Below, piece by piece: positions 27,501 through 38,327 of a stretch of 64,000 nucleotides of DNA. Source of the DNA: Rhizophagus irregularis. Lineage: Eukaryota > Glomeromycota > Glomeromycetes > Glomerales > Glomeraceae. The number at the start of each line of letters is the position of its first letter. Position 1 is the first letter of the stretch. The stretch is taken from assembly GCF_026210795.1 (NCBI RefSeq), contig NC_089442.1, positions 4,182,501 through 4,246,500 of the forward strand. The letters are read 5' to 3'. Both the position numbers and the translations under genes were made by a program. A model generated the notes under the pieces. It was not told where the DNA came from. It ran no database searches and was given only the letters and a program-made list of their open reading frames with translations.

Positions 27501-27990
27501 CATCATCATCCCCATCATCCCCATTATCGCTATCATCCCCATCATCGTTATTATCCCCATCATCCCCATCATTGTTATCATCGCTATCATTCCCATTATC
27601 GTTATCATCGCTATCATCCCCATCATCGCTATCGCCATAATTATCAGTTTCTTCGTTACTGTCATTGTTATCATCACTGTCATTTATATTTTGCATTTGA
27701 GTGTCACGCTCCAAATAAGTATTATACCTGCTTCGTTTTCTCCTTTTCGAAGAAAATGTTGACAAATTTTCTGATGATGATGTGCTTTCTTGAGGGTTGA
27801 TAGAGATTTCTTCATTAACGAATGACGATCTAATACTCATTGGGTCATTTGAAGTAGTTGCATCATCAAGACTTAGACTCATTGAATGTTTTTGTTTGGT
27901 TCTTGGATCAACATACTTTCTGTTGCATTTATTACAATAACATTTTTCTTTAGTTCTTGTTTTAACGCGTCTTTCATTAACATTCATCAT
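24559..27990 (-). pseudogene. Tnp2-like CACTA transposase, disrupted
   Basis: Reading down from ATG 27990: a small Cys motif (CYCNKCNRKYVDPRTKQKH), then a long Asp/Asn-rich acidic stretch (about 27480-27690), then the Tnp2 core. Core motifs are CPSCHKLHN, NVDWFQPFERTIHSSGAIY, NLPRELRF, LGLMPGPNEP, CHRCLKVARN and LPVDQMHNLFIG. Further on come HLSLHLNKCCKDYGPL and SFERMNGILG, then after a likely intron (GTTGAT to TACAG, about 25368-25480) SRRKIEPEIMRF and an acidic C-terminal domain ending at 24559. Defects: a MITE at 27140-27383 whose removal restores the frame (VLRY then QTRFRLAD), a one-base loss in a T run near 25731-25735 that shifts the frame at VLWDF, and one in-frame TAA near 25343. Everything else is intact, so decay is recent or partly assembly error. 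Confidence 0.85.
27140..27383. mobile_element. 244-bp TAAGGTTGC MITE inside the Tnp2-like gene
   Basis: The ends are TAAGGTTGCTTGCCGAAACC and, in reverse complement, TAAGGTTGCTTGTCTAAACC. The flanks GATACCTC (27132-27139) and AATACCTC (27384-27391) are an 8-bp duplication with one mismatch. Same length as the copy at 37146. The body holds CCGAAAAGCGAAATTCTGCC-type short repeats. The hAT-type duplication links it to hAT-3. Confidence 0.9.
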
Positions 27991-28441
27991 TTTTTCAAAT
28001 TTTGATTTAATTTTACAAAATGTGAATTTAACCAAAATACCAGCATTTCGCTGTAATAAATAATCAGACGATACATTTTTATTTTTTTCGAACATCAATA
28101 TATCAATTGTATATACATTTTTATTTTTTTCGAGCTTCAATACATCAATTGTATATTTTTTTCGAACATCAATACATCAATTGTAGATCAATACATAATC
28201 GAAAGTGAATATGTTACATTTTAACAGATCTACAATAAAATTTAACTTTCAGTATACTCCTTGTTTAACTTTTTATAGCCAAATTATTCTTAATTATATA
28301 CTTAAATATATCAGCGATAACAATAAATTTAACTTTCAGTATACTCCTCGTAACCTTGTTTGACTAAATTTATATATTAAATTCCAAATTATTCTTAATT
28401 ATATTCTTAATATACTTAGCGATTGGCTAACTAATTCCAAA

Positions 28442-28640
28442 CACACGTCAAATGATCAAAAATAGGCAAAAAAAATGGCGCAAATCGCATAAACTATTCG
28501 CAAATTTGTATAAACTATTTACAAATAGTATAGGTTAATTCGTAAATAGCCAAAAACAGCCAAAAATAGCCAAAAATAGCCAAAAATAGCCACTGCTTTT
28601 CGCGCCATTTTTTTTGCCGATTTTTAGCATTTCGACCTGT
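28442..28640. mobile_element. 200-bp MITE with GGCAAAAAAAATGGCGC subterminal blocks, copy 1
   Basis: An inverted pair: CACGTCAAATGATCAAAAAT then GGCAAAAAAAATGGCGC at the left, and in reverse complement CAGGTCGAAATGCTAAAAAT at the right, with internal tandem AGCCAAAAAT units. A second copy in opposite orientation is at 36036-36234, so this is a mobile family. No clear target duplication. It lies between the divergent Tnp2-like and 29001 genes. Confidence 0.7.
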
Positions 28641-29000
28641 AAAAATTAGCGATGACCAAAATAGAACAATTCAAATCATTTAACTATTTAACTATTTTCC
28701 AAAATCAGCGATGACCAAAATAGAACAATTCAAAAATTATTTAATTATTTCAAACAATTATGCGAAGAAAACATTTAATTGGAATAAATATATAAAGAGT
28801 GATTTTTTTTTTACAATACAAACGTTGATTTTGCAATTTTTGTTCCTTTACATTAAAATCGTCTTTACAATTTTCAAATTATTTTATTTTTGTTCCTTTC
28901 TAATTTTTTTTTTACTCAACTCTTTTTTTACTTTACGTTTCTTCAATTTTACATTCGTTCCTTCCACATTTCTAGCTTTTACTTCATTTCTTTTCTGATA

Positions 29001-30994
29001 ATGACCAAAAAAAGAAGTTTGTTAACGCGTCGTACTCGTACACTACATTCTCCTTTATCCATCGACGCTTCTCATGATGGACAGGGCATTCAGACAGTTC
29101 GCTCTTTATCACACTTAAATTCAGCCAAATCCATCGACCAAATACACAATCGTAATCGATTAAATAGGTCATCAAGTCTGGATACTGAAGGTATAATTTA
29201 CGTTTTGGCGGATAATTTGGCAGATCATTCGAAATTTTGATTAAATAGCAAACTTAATTTAAAAATTACTATTTTTTTTGTACATTAAGAACGTATTTCA
29301 CGACTTGAACGGGGAATGTCGTCAATTCAAGAACAAATGTCTACTGGGTTCAGGCAAATAACGAGAATGCTGGAGCGTTCTCTGAACTCACAAGAACGTT
29401 CACGACAAAATCGACAAATAGAATATATTCAGGTTGATGATGATGATGACGAAGATGAACTTGATAAACAAGACAATGAGGAATATATCCCTGAAAAAGA
29501 TCTACATTCGTTGCAAGAGACAGCACAAAAACAATATAATAAGAAGCATTGAAAAGAAATAAAAGTTTGTTTTGGTATATTTTTATTATTTATATGACGT
29601 TTAAACTCATTAATTTTATCAATTTTCATTTTATAGAACGAAATTAAAATTCTAATTCGTAGCGCAAAAATCGATGAAATTCCCATCGATTATACGAAGA
29701 AGTTCGGCGAGATTGCACCACAATTGGAAAAGGATCTGATTCCCCGTATTTAATCACTTCTTGAATAACATGGTATTTGTGCAACATTAAGTATAGTTCG
29801 GGATGTGTTCTCGGATTTGCATAAAAATGGCCGACGTAAATGGAAAGAAAGCCAGCTTAACGAGGCAGAAATAAAACAAAAAAAATAATGAGCCATATAA
29901 TCAACCGTTTATCAGAAGTAAGGGCAGTGACATTTATTACATAATATCTATTTACTATAAGCCCATACTCCCCCACCCCCATGTAATATGAAAAATCTTA
30001 CGTTACACTTATATGTTATATGACCTTTAAATACCCTCCCACCCCCTAAAATATTACGTAATAAATGTCACTGCCCTAAGTTAATCAAGTTCCAAATTTT
30101 TAGGTAATATTGAAAATTACTAATAGTTATTTTAATTTAAGAAACGGGAACGAAGGATGAAGAGCGCATTAGCCATGAAGAATCACCCCGATTATTGAAA
30201 ATCTTTTAAAAAACGCGGTATCAAGGATATTAATGAAATATTAAACAAGAACGAATACCACTCTCCTGAAGAGAGTGATCCGGAGAATGATCCAAACGCA
30301 TCCACAGACTGCAAAAACCTTTTTGTTTACAAATTATCATGGAGATCTGATGAAGTAAGTCAGACAATTCATTTTGTTTATGCGCAGTGACACTAAAATG
30401 TCTTTATCAATACGTGATTGGTGCTTCTGGTTTCGCCAAATCTTGACATATCAATTTCCTTGCATGCTTTCGAATTTTGGAAAAATGCCAAACCTCAAAA
30501 ACAACAGAAGTTTATCTATTTCTAATACACGTTTATTTTTAGTTAACGAACCTTCTACATTCAATTGACGAGTACGTGGAAAAATATTTTCCAGAAAATA
30601 AGAGAGTACGTCCTCGTATCCTTAAAGATGAATTTTGGAAAAATAAGAAAGTACCACCAAATTTAAATTGGTGGACACTTAAAGACGGAAAGCGAGAATC
30701 TCCCTCAGTCCATAAATCTATTGACGAAGAATCAGATGATGAGTCGGAATCGGAGAGCGAAGAGGAGGAACAAAGTCAACAAAGTCAACCAAGTTATGGT
30801 AATTGTGTATTACCGTTCTCTTTTTTTTTTTATAGAACGGAATTTTTAGAAAATTTTTAAAATTTTTCTTTTAAGATCTCAACGTCGATAAATTAGATAT
30901 AAATGCTGAATCTGATAAAGAAGAAGAGGGTGAGGATGAGGTAAACGAGCTGGAGCAAGAGGAAACGTCATTATCACAGACATCGGGACGATGA
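29001..30994 (+). pseudogene. Second gene of the CACTA-like element, function unknown, multi-exon
   Basis: I do not recognise the family. ATG 29001 opens a basic Ser/Arg-rich exon (29001-29190). A GTATAA...AAG intron joins it in phase to 29290, giving TEERISRLERGMSSIQEQM, a coiled coil, then an acidic DDDDDEDELDKQD patch. Later exons recognisable by phase include about 29637-29882 (EIPIDYTKKFGEIAPQ, ICATLSIVRDVFSDLHKNG), about 30141-30354, 30543-30798 ([16 protein letters not shown]) and 30876-30994 (acidic, ends QTSGR). Stops at about 29752 and 29767, two more near 29887, and a 155-bp MITE (29922-30076) break it. Divergent from the Tnp2-like gene, it occupies the place of the DNA-binding second protein (TnpA-like) of CACTA elements, which is only an inference. 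Confidence 0.6.
29922..30076. mobile_element. 155-bp Harbinger-like MITE
   Basis: Near-perfect inverted ends (GGGCAGTGACATTTATTAC on both sides) are flanked by TAA (29919-29921 and 30077-30079). The 3-bp TAA/TTA target and GGG start fit PIF/Harbinger MITEs. The interior carries a C-rich tract CCCCCACCCCC. It interrupts the second CACTA-associated gene. Confidence 0.88.
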
Positions 30995-31389
30995 TCAAAC
31001 AAACAATCTAAACAATCCTCCAAAACCCCACCATTACCACTGCAAAAACCCCCATCATCACAGAAAACTTCTCAACAAACACGATCATCAAAAAGAATTT
31101 CAAAAAATAAAAAATCCACAAACAAAAACAACGAAGCACTTGATGAATTGCAGGAAGTTATTGACAACATGCGTGATCAATCGAAAAAAACAAATAAAAA
31201 ATCATCATCCAAACCATCGTCTGAAAGAATCAGAACATATTCATGATAATGTTCCTCACAGAACCTCAAAAGAAAAAGAAAAAGAACAATAAGGGTGTAG
31301 GAAGAATATGTAGGGATATTAATGGATTATATAATAAATATCAAAATATATGTAATATTTTTGACAATTTTTATTTCAAATTTGGTAAA

Positions 31390-32105
31390 TTTGGCGTCAT
31401 TACTAAAAATTTACCTAAATTCAGCACAATTTGCATTACGTTTGCATAAAATTACTAAAAATTTAACTAAATTCACCACAATTTGCATTACGTTTGCATA
31501 AAATTACTAAAAATTTGCCTAAAATTCACCACAATTTGCATTACGTTTACATAACATTACTAAAAATTTAACTAAATTCACCATAATTTGCACTTCGTTT
31601 ACATAACATTTCTAAAAATTTAACTAAATTCACCACAATTTGCATTACATTTGCATAACATTACTAAAAATTTAACTAAATTCACCACAATTTGCACTTT
31701 GTTTACATAACATTACTAAAAATTTAACTAAATTCACCACAATTTGCACATCGTTTACATAACATTTCTAAAAATTTAACTAAATTCACTACAACTTGCA
31801 TTACGTTTGCATAAAATTACTAAAAATTTAACTAAATTCACCACAATTTGCATTACGTTTACATAACATTACTAAAAATTTAACTAAATTCACCACAATT
31901 TGCACTTCGTTTACATAACATTACTAAAAATTTGACTAAATTCACCACAATTTGCATTACATTTGCATAAAATTACTAAAAATTTGCCTAAAATTCACCA
32001 CAATTTGCACTTCGTTTGCATAAAATTACTAAAAATTTAACTAAATTCACCACAATTTGCACTTCGTTTGCATATCATTACTAAAGATTTGCCTAAAATT
32101 TTCCA
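31390..32105. repeat. 52-53-bp minisatellite, about 13-14 copies
   Basis: Unit: TTACTAAAAATTTAACTAAA followed by TTCACCACAATTTGCATTAC and GTTTGCATAAAA. Units differ mainly at GCATTACG/GCACTTCG and TTTGC/TTTAC. It lies near the right end of the CACTA-like element and ends just before its subterminal repeats. No coding frame persists. Confidence 0.88.
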
Positions 32106-32694
32106 CAATTTAATGATAATTTACTGAAAAATTTCTCAACATTTGAATTAGGAATTCTGTAGGAATTCCGCCATTTTGACAAAATTTGCCAAATTGTAAG
32201 ACCTCCATTATCCCAAAATTGTAACACAATTTACCCCAATTTACCGGGATAATTCTCAATTTTCCAGAAAAATTCCAGGCAAATTTTGCGACAATGACAT
32301 CTGTTCGACCTGTGATTATTAGTATCATAATTTATATATGGAATTATTAAATAATGTACTGATTTTTGTAATTTAATATTTTAATGTAAATTCTAAATAA
32401 TTTTAAATAAAAATACATTGTTATAAATTAATCGAAAAGTAATCAATCAGTATACTGACATTTAATCAAAAAGTTATCAATCAGTATACTGATATGCCAA
32501 ATAGTAAATATCTTATTGGTAACTATTAATACCTGATTGCTTTCTATTGAATATCCCGATTGGTACTCGAGTATCCTCCTTTTGTGCCATCTTTTGGCAG
32601 CAATCAGATTTACTGATTGATGAAAATTTTTAAAAAAATAGGGACCAATCGGATGGAATTCGGTCACCTGATTGGTCCCCAATTTGACATCGTT

Positions 32695-33330
32695 CGACTA
32701 GTGACAGATATTGCTTCCTTTCCAATTTGCTCTACTATTTTCGGATATGTAAAATTATATGCTTGATATATAATTGCCTTTATGGTTTTTGCTTCTGGTA
32801 CTAAAAATGCAGGATCTAATTCATTGCAAAAAATACGAAATGATGGGTTATTAACAACTGAAAAAGGTTGTAAATCATCAATAATCCAATTAACCAAAAA
32901 TTGACAAAATGTATTTTGCCGTTTTTCTGGATGTTTTTCAATTACATCAAGCTTTTGTTGTTTATCCTACAAAATTAACAAAAAAGAAATTATATTATAT
33001 TACTATTTGAATATTAAAATACTTTACTGATTTAACTATAAACTATACCATACCGCAGGTTGTTTTCCATCTTTAGTTATTTTATGAACAGACCATAAAT
33101 GACTAATTCCATTACCCATTGAACTATCATGTTTAAGTTTCACATTACATTTTTTTTCCTTTTCCCCTTCCACTTGACATATTATAATTAATTCATCTTT
33201 ATCATTAAACCCTTCGATAAAATACTTCCATATTCAGCTAGTTTTTTTTCTTGAAATTTTTTGTTTCTTTTTTACTGGTTGAATAGAATCTTCATAAGGT
33301 GGTATATTTGGAGAAAGAGCAGTAAGAAAG
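32695..33330 (-). pseudogene. hAT-1 transposase, N-terminal part (BED-type region)
   Basis: Reading down from about 33330: a region resembling a BED zinc finger (YFIEGFNDKDELIICQVEG, KCNVKLKHDSSMGNGISHLW), then a probable intron (about 32968-33055) and DKQQKLDVIEKHPEKRQNTF, FCQFLVNWIIDDLQPFSVVN, FRIFCNELDPAFLVP and KEAISVT. It stops where the CACTA-like element begins; the remainder continues at 20939. The first part carries stops and frame breaks (near 33240 and 33345). Confidence 0.75.
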
Positions 33331-35319
33331 GGTGTAATACTACTTTGTTATGTCATTTTGAATATAAACGTATGAAGATAGTGTGTTACAAGTTGTCTAT
33401 TAACATGAAACTAAAACAAAAATGACAATAAATTTCAAGTTTTTGACGCGTTATATCTGTAATACATGCTTCTTCACATGATTTCGGTCAATGGTCATTA
33501 GACATTAGTAGCACGATTAGCATTAAATTGGATATTCGCTAACTTAAATGGATATCTGTTATAGTTAACGGTTATATCTGGATAACCCGTTTAGATTAAA
33601 TCCAAATCTGGATAACTGTAAAATTCAAAACTTTTTATCTGGATACTTGATTTTTAACGGATATCCACTATTACAATCAGATATGCTAAACCCGAATACA
33701 AACACTACTATTAACAACCCCTTATATGATCATGTATCATTTAATTTTGTTAATGTCAAAATGGCCACTGATTTAGAAGTTTCATCTATTCTTGGCAAAC
33801 AAAAAAGTAAGAGAGGAAAGCCGTTAAATTCAATAAGGAAAGATATCAATAAAAGAGAATCTGTTGGCTCAGGTAAATTTTCTGCATTTTGCAAGTATTG
33901 TAAAATAACTTGGAAGCGTGGTGAAGTCTCAAAACTTGAAAAATATCTTTCCAACCACTGCAAAAATGCCTCAGCAACAATTGTGAGAAAATATATGTCA
34001 AAAATATTGGAATGGCAAGATAAAGTGACTAAAAAAGAAAACTTTCAAGTGGTCAACAATATATGGACAATTATCACGATTCAACAGACCTTTTTGATAC
34101 AAGAATTACATGAATTAACCGTGCATTAATTAAATTTTTTGTTTCATGCGGAATATTATTTCGTATAGTTAAGCACCCTTTTTTTATAAATTTTATAAAA
34201 GAGCTCAATGGTGGGTATGATCCGCCAACAAGAGAAATGTTAGCAAGTCAAATGCTAGAATGGGAACTAACACAAGTGAATAATAAAGTGAAAACAGAAA
34301 TTGAGAGTGAAACTAATTTAACAATAGGTTTATGGCAATATAATTTATTTTTATTTTATTTCACTATCATAATTTTTTTTTATTTATTTAGCTTTTGATG
34401 ATCGCTAAACCTCACACACTCACCAATTTGGAATTTTATTGTAATGATGCCATCAAAAAAAGAATATCTATATTAACTATCTGATTTATCAGAATGTTCA
34501 CATACTGCAGAATATTTATCATCAGTTATCAAAAAGATAATTGTTGATATTGGGGTTGATCAAATATCGGCCGTAGTCTCTGATAATGCTTCAAATGTTA
34601 GAAAAGCATTCAAGATAAGTTTCCAATTATCGAAAATGTTAGGTGCATCACGCATTGTATAAATTTGATAGTATGCGATATTGTAAAAGAAGAATTTGGA
34701 GATCATTTGTTACGCCGAATCAATATCTTGACTTCTTTTTTTCAAAAATTCACATCAAGAAAATTCAAAATTAACTCAGTTAATCAAAGAAAAGGGGATT
34801 GTTGGCGGTAAGTTGAAATCATATTGCAAAATGCGTTGAACTACGGCAAGTGAATCAGTTAATTCAGTAATTAACTTGGAACAAATCCTTATGGAAATTG
34901 TTGCCAATAATGGTAACTTATTAGCAAATGATAGTATTGCTCAAATTATTCAATCACGAAATTTTTTTCAGACTTACAAATCCTTGCATTTGTACTGGAA
35001 CTATTAAGGAAAGCTGTATTAGCTCTAGCTACACTTGCGGATTGTTTTCTTAGTTTGGCTAGACTTGCAGCTGTATTGAATAAGTTACCAAAATTATTTA
35101 ATTCCTGTTTTTGTAGCCATTGTGTTAAAGTTATTAATGAACGTTTTAATAAGTTCGATGATAATAAATATATCACATGTTTTTTTTTAAATTCCCATTT
35201 CAGAAGTGCAGCATTAAAAAAAGTTTTTCTTAAAAAAATTATAAAATGTGTTGCTGCAATCGGTAAAAGACTTGGATTCAATCTTTACAAAATTGATATT
35301 TTACTCAGTCAGTTACGAA

Positions 35320-35885
35320 TAGAGTTCCGAATGGGTCAGGTCAAGTCAGGTTAATTGATAAATCTGACCTGAAATTTTTTTTCAGGTCAGGTCAGGTCAG
35401 GTTATATCAGGTTGTCTGTTTGACCTGACCTGACCTGAAACCTAAAAAATTTCAGGACTATTTTTATTAAAGTATTGAAAAAAAACGGTACAAAACTTTT
35501 TTTTTTAATATAATATTATGAAAAAAAATGTTTTTGCAACGTTTTTTATTAAAATATTGAAAAAAATATTGCAAAACGTTTTTTTAATATAACATTATGA
35601 AAAAAATGTTTTCGCAACATTATTATTGAAATATAAAAAAAAAAACGTTACGAAACATTTTTTTAATATAATATTATGAAAAAACATTTTCGTAACGTTT
35701 TTTTTCGAAATATTGCGATTCAACATTTTTATATTAAAATCATATAAAAAAGTGAATCCCAATACTGCAATTCACTTTTTTTTATATAGAATTAATATAA
35801 AAAAAGTGAGTTGCGGTATTGCGATTCACTTTTTTATATAGATTCTATATAAAAAAAGTGAGTTGCGATATTGCGATCCACTCAA
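35320..35885. mobile_element. TAGAGTTCCG element, right end missing
   Basis: Begins TAGAGTTCCGAATGGGTCAG and runs parallel to the complete copy at 45711-46594: GGTCAGGTCAGG tracts, then GAAAAAAAATGTTTTTGCAA units, then AAAAAGTGAATCCCAATACT units. It stops near 35885 without the matching terminus. It interrupts the hAT-3 transposase just after LLSQLR. Confidence 0.75.
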
Positions 35886-36035
35886 TTGGTGAAAGTTGAT
35901 TGCTACAGATCCAAAACCTGAATTATTGCCATCACTTACTTTCAATATGTCCAAATTCAGCTACATGCGCACGTGGATTCTCAACCTTAAGGTGACTTTT
36001 GAGAGACGTTTAAACCTCAAATTGGCAACATTAGC

Positions 36036-36234
36036 ACAGGTCGAAATGCTAAAAATTGGCAAAAAAAATGGCGCGAAAAGCAGTGGCTATTTTTGGCTAT
36101 TTTTGGCTATTTTTGGCTGTTTTTGGCTATTTACGAATTAACCTATACTATTTGTAAATAGTTTATACAAATTTGCGAATAGTTTATGCGATTTGCACCA
36201 TTTTTTTTGCCTATTTTTGATCATTTGACGTGTG
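36036..36234. mobile_element. 200-bp MITE with GGCAAAAAAAATGGCGC blocks, copy 2
   Basis: Inverted copy of 28442-28640: left ACAGGTCGAAATGCTAAAAA, right (reverse complement) ACACGTCAAATGATCAAAAA, with internal GGCTATTTTT tandem units. It sits in the hAT-3 C-terminal coding remnant. Confidence 0.72.
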
Positions 36235-36581
36235 TAGAATTGATGTATAAGTTAATTACCTATTGAAAATCTAATTCCAAAACAGAACTTGGTTATTATA
36301 GAGTCGATTAAAAGAAAAATGTACGTCTTAGTAATGACGAAATAAATATTCATATAGCGGAGACTTTCAAAGAAACGGACGAGGATGATAATGATGATCT
36401 TACTCTTACTCATAAATCTACTGGTAGTGAAAAAATTCCAAAAGACAATTGTTATATTTTAATCGAACCTGTATGGATCAACAAATTTATTGATTTATCA
36501 CACGATTTAATAATTAAAGATATTAATGTTTTAAAGGATCTCTTAGACGATTTTGATGAGAATATGAACAATGACAACGCA

Positions 36582-36692
36582 GGTCGAAAAGTGAAAAATC
36601 AGGCGTCAATCGATCACCAATCGGTCGCCAATCAGGCTCTATGATTGGTGACTGATTGGTGACTTATGTTTTCGGACATGCCTTCTGAACTT
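36582..36692. mobile_element. Short MITE of the CAGGTCRAAAAGTRAAAAATC type
   Basis: Starts CAGGTCGAAAAGTGAAAAAT with CACCAATCGG repeats in both orientations. The related and more symmetrical copy is at 55396-55511. It splits the acidic tail of the hAT-3 transposase (MNNDNA then SNDAGSSEDD). Confidence 0.5.
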
Positions 36693-36823
36693 TAAGTAAG
36701 TAATGATGCTGGTAGTAGTGAAGATGATAATAAAAATGGGAAAGGCTATTATAATTATAATGTAGATGATTTATTATATAGTACTGATGAAGAGGAGGAA
36801 AACTAATAATTAATTTTCACGTT

Positions 36824-37063
36824 TAAGGTTGCTGGAGAAACTAGGAAGTTTTGGCAAGTTGGCGAAATGCTAAAATAGCGAAACTTTACCAAAACTATAT
36901 GAAAGTCTTATTAAAAAATTAGCGAAACTCTGAAAAAAAGTGAAATTTAACAAAACTTATTATAAATGCTGAAACTGCTAAAACTTTGCCAAAACTATAA
37001 TAAAACTATAGTAAAATCTTGGAGAAACTAATCGTAGAATTTTGGAGAGGTTTGCAGTCACAA
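36824..37063. mobile_element. TAAGGTTGC MITE with a decayed right end
   Basis: Left end TAAGGTTGCTGGAGAAACTA and a body with AAACTATAATAAAACTATAG match the 43865 copy. The right terminus is altered (GAGGTTTGCAGTCACAAGCA) and no duplication is visible. It is followed directly by an (AAT/AAC)n tract. Confidence 0.65.
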
Positions 37064-37145
37064 GCAGTTTAATAATAATAATTATAATAACAATAACAAT
37101 AACAATTATAACAATTATAATAATAATAATAATAATAATAATAAT
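37064..37145. repeat. (AAT)n/(AAC)n microsatellite
   Basis: About 80 bp of TAATAATAATAATTATAATAACAATAAC-type trinucleotide repeats. It supplied the ATAATAAT target used by the next MITE. Confidence 0.95.
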
Positions 37146-37389
37146 TAAGGTTGCTTGTCTAAACCTCTTCAAAATCCTACGATTAGTTTCGTCAAAATTT
37201 TACTATAGATTTATTATAGTTTCGGCAGAGTTTTGGCAGTTTCGGCATTTATAATAAGTTTTGGCAGTTTCGCATTTCTCCAAAGTTTCGCCAGTTTTTT
37301 AATATAACTTTAATATAGTTTTGGCAGAATTTCGCTTTTCGGCAAAACGCCATCTTGCCTAAACCCCTAGATTTCAGCAAGCAACCTTA
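37146..37389. mobile_element. 244-bp TAAGGTTGC MITE, reverse orientation
   Basis: The ends are TAAGGTTGCTTGTCTAAACC and, in reverse complement, TAAGGTTGCTTGCTGAAATC. A perfect 8-bp duplication ATAATAAT flanks it (37138-37145 and 37390-37397), though in an AAT tract this is weaker evidence than usual. Length and sequence match the 27140 copy in inverted orientation. Confidence 0.88.
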
Positions 37390-38100
37390 ATAATAATTAT
37401 AAAGTTTTGCCAATGAATTAATATATTAAATATATTATGTATATCTTAAATCCACCACGAACGTCGTGAGAACGAGTATCATGAAGAGTTATATTATTGA
37501 TCAATAGACAACAGGAGTTGGTAAAAATGCTGCATAGTGCTGAAAGGTCCATTCCTATAAAAAAAGAGAAAAAAAAAACGTTAATAACACTCTTATATTA
37601 AAGCATAAAACTCTTCCCCCTTCCTTTATAATTACCACTTTAGAATGTCTAGCAAACAAGTCCAAGCAGCTGCAAATCTAATAATAAAGTATATTTAGTA
37701 TTGAACCAAGAAATAAACAAAAGTAAAAGAAAAATAAACTTGCCGTTAATTCCATGTTTAAGAAAGTCTACATACAATACAGGGCCTATCACATATATAA
37801 ATATTAACGTCAAAACTATATGTTATGGAGGGCCGAGAACTCTATAATGCCGAGATCACTAAGCGCAAAACTATGAGTCTTGCAGAGTAGAATCGCCAAA
37901 CTAAAAGAACTAAAAGAAACAAATTCCATATTCGATAAGTATCTTTCAAGAATTTTGTTTTATAGCTTTTTTTTATGTATTTTTTTAATTACCCATTTCT
38001 TTAAACAGAAAAAAATTTTTGATAAATTATTTATTTTAAAAAAAAATGTTTAATTTAAAAAATGTTGATTAAACTTTTTTTCGTTAATGGCTGATCATCT
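37390..38100. other. Non-coding 3' part of hAT-3
   Basis: No recognisable coding or element ends. AT-rich, with a modest GC patch at 37450-37480 (CACGAACGTCGTG palindrome). From about 38110 the subterminal GAAACTGCC-type repeats of the hAT-3 right end begin. Confidence 0.5.
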
Positions 38101-38327
38101 ATCCATATGGTATAATTAATTTAAAATGGTAAAAATTTCTTATTAATTGCCAAAACTATAGTAAATCATTATAAGAAATGATGCTGAAACGCTGAAACAG
38201 TTTTGGCAGTTTTGGCAATTTTGGCAGTTTCGGCATTTTAAGATAGTTTGCGAAACTAGTTTCGGCAGTTTCACATACGCCTTCTTGCCGAAACTCCCTA
38301 GTTTTGGCAAGTAATCTTAACTCTCTG

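Larger units (their letters stand above)
20940..32694. mobile_element. CACTA-like (EnSpm/CMC) element of about 11.75 kb inside the hAT-1 transposase
   Basis: Interrupts the hAT-1 frame between its KEAISVT and LTADLWTG blocks. The ends both begin CAC when read inward (CACACAGGTAAAATG on the left; CACTAGTCGAACG in reverse complement on the right). Both have subterminal GACCAATC / GATTGGT words scattered over about 200 bp, the arrangement known for CACTA elements. TAGTGCCA and TAGTGACA lie at the two junctions, so the exact boundary is uncertain by about 10 bp. It encodes a Tnp2-like transposase (minus strand) and a divergent second gene (plus strand), and contains long tandem arrays and four MITEs. 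Confidence 0.72.
18519..33707 (-). mobile_element. hAT-1: 15.2-kb hAT transposon nested in hAT-3
   Basis: The ends are inverted repeats: TAGTGTTTGTATCCGG on the left and TAGTGTTTGTATTCGG in reverse complement on the right. The flanks are a perfect 8-bp duplication, CTATTAAC (18511-18518 and 33708-33715). Subterminal regions contain repeated ATCTGGATAA / TTATCCAGA words in both orientations. The transposase is on the minus strand in two pieces (32695-33330 and 18865-20939), separated by a CACTA-like element of about 11.75 kb. It landed about 45 bp upstream of the hAT-3 transposase start. Confidence 0.88.
33761..36800 (+). pseudogene. hAT-3 transposase (decayed)
   Basis: ATG 33761 opens MATDLEVSSILGKQKSKRGK, followed by a BED-like finger (FCKYCKITWKRGEVSKLEKY, then LSNHCKN) at residues 44-70. 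Later fragments in shifting frames: FFVSCGISFRIVKHPFFINF, LSECSHTAEYLSSVIKKIIV, ISAVVSDNASNVRKAF, VNSVINLEQILMEIVANNGN and LRKAVLALATLADCFLSL. The C-terminal hAT region follows (MRTWILNLKVTFERRLNLKL near 35957) with an acidic tail ending YSTDEEEEN near 36805. Three insertions sit in it (35320, 36036, 36582), plus many stops. Distinct from the hAT-1/hAT-2 subfamily. It would be the autonomous source for TAAGGTTGC MITEs if an intact copy exists elsewhere. Confidence 0.75.
18092..38319 (+). mobile_element. hAT-3: hAT transposon with TAAGGTTGC-type ends, inserted in the MULE
   Basis: The left end is TAAGGTTGCTTGCTGAAACC and the right end, in reverse complement, TAAGATTACTTGCCAAAACT. The flanks ACTTTCTG (18084-18091) and ACTCTCTG (38320-38327) are an 8-bp duplication with one mismatch. 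It carries on the plus strand a decayed BED-finger hAT transposase (33761-36800) and is itself split by hAT-1 (18519-33707). Subterminal tracts of short CGAAA/GAAAC-type repeats are shared with the 190-245-bp MITEs at 27140, 36824, 37146, 43865 and 47005. Those are therefore probably its deletion derivatives. Confidence 0.78.

Noticed and set aside
27405-27800. Ile- or His-rich ORFs on both strands over the Asp-rich tract
   Set aside because: They are other-frame readings of the GAT/GAC repeat that encodes the acidic stretch of the Tnp2-like protein.
31390-32105. CRISPR-like array
   Set aside because: Repeats are contiguous 52-53-bp units with no unique spacers, in a eukaryotic transposon; it is a minisatellite.
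20940-32694. Calling the insert in hAT-1 a third hAT because TAGTGCCA/TAGTGACA look like an 8-bp duplication
   Set aside because: Its main gene is Tnp2-like and both ends begin CAC with subterminal repeats, which fits a CACTA-type element. The apparent duplication may include the CACTA terminus itself.
36978-37254. Ile-rich ORFs around 37.0-37.2 kb
   Set aside because: They read through the AAT microsatellite and MITE ends; no coding character.
18092-38319. Treating 18092 and 38319 as two separate degenerate MITEs
   Set aside because: The shared 8-bp flank (ACTTTCTG/ACTCTCTG) and the exact re-joining of the MULE frame show that they are the two ends of one inserted element.
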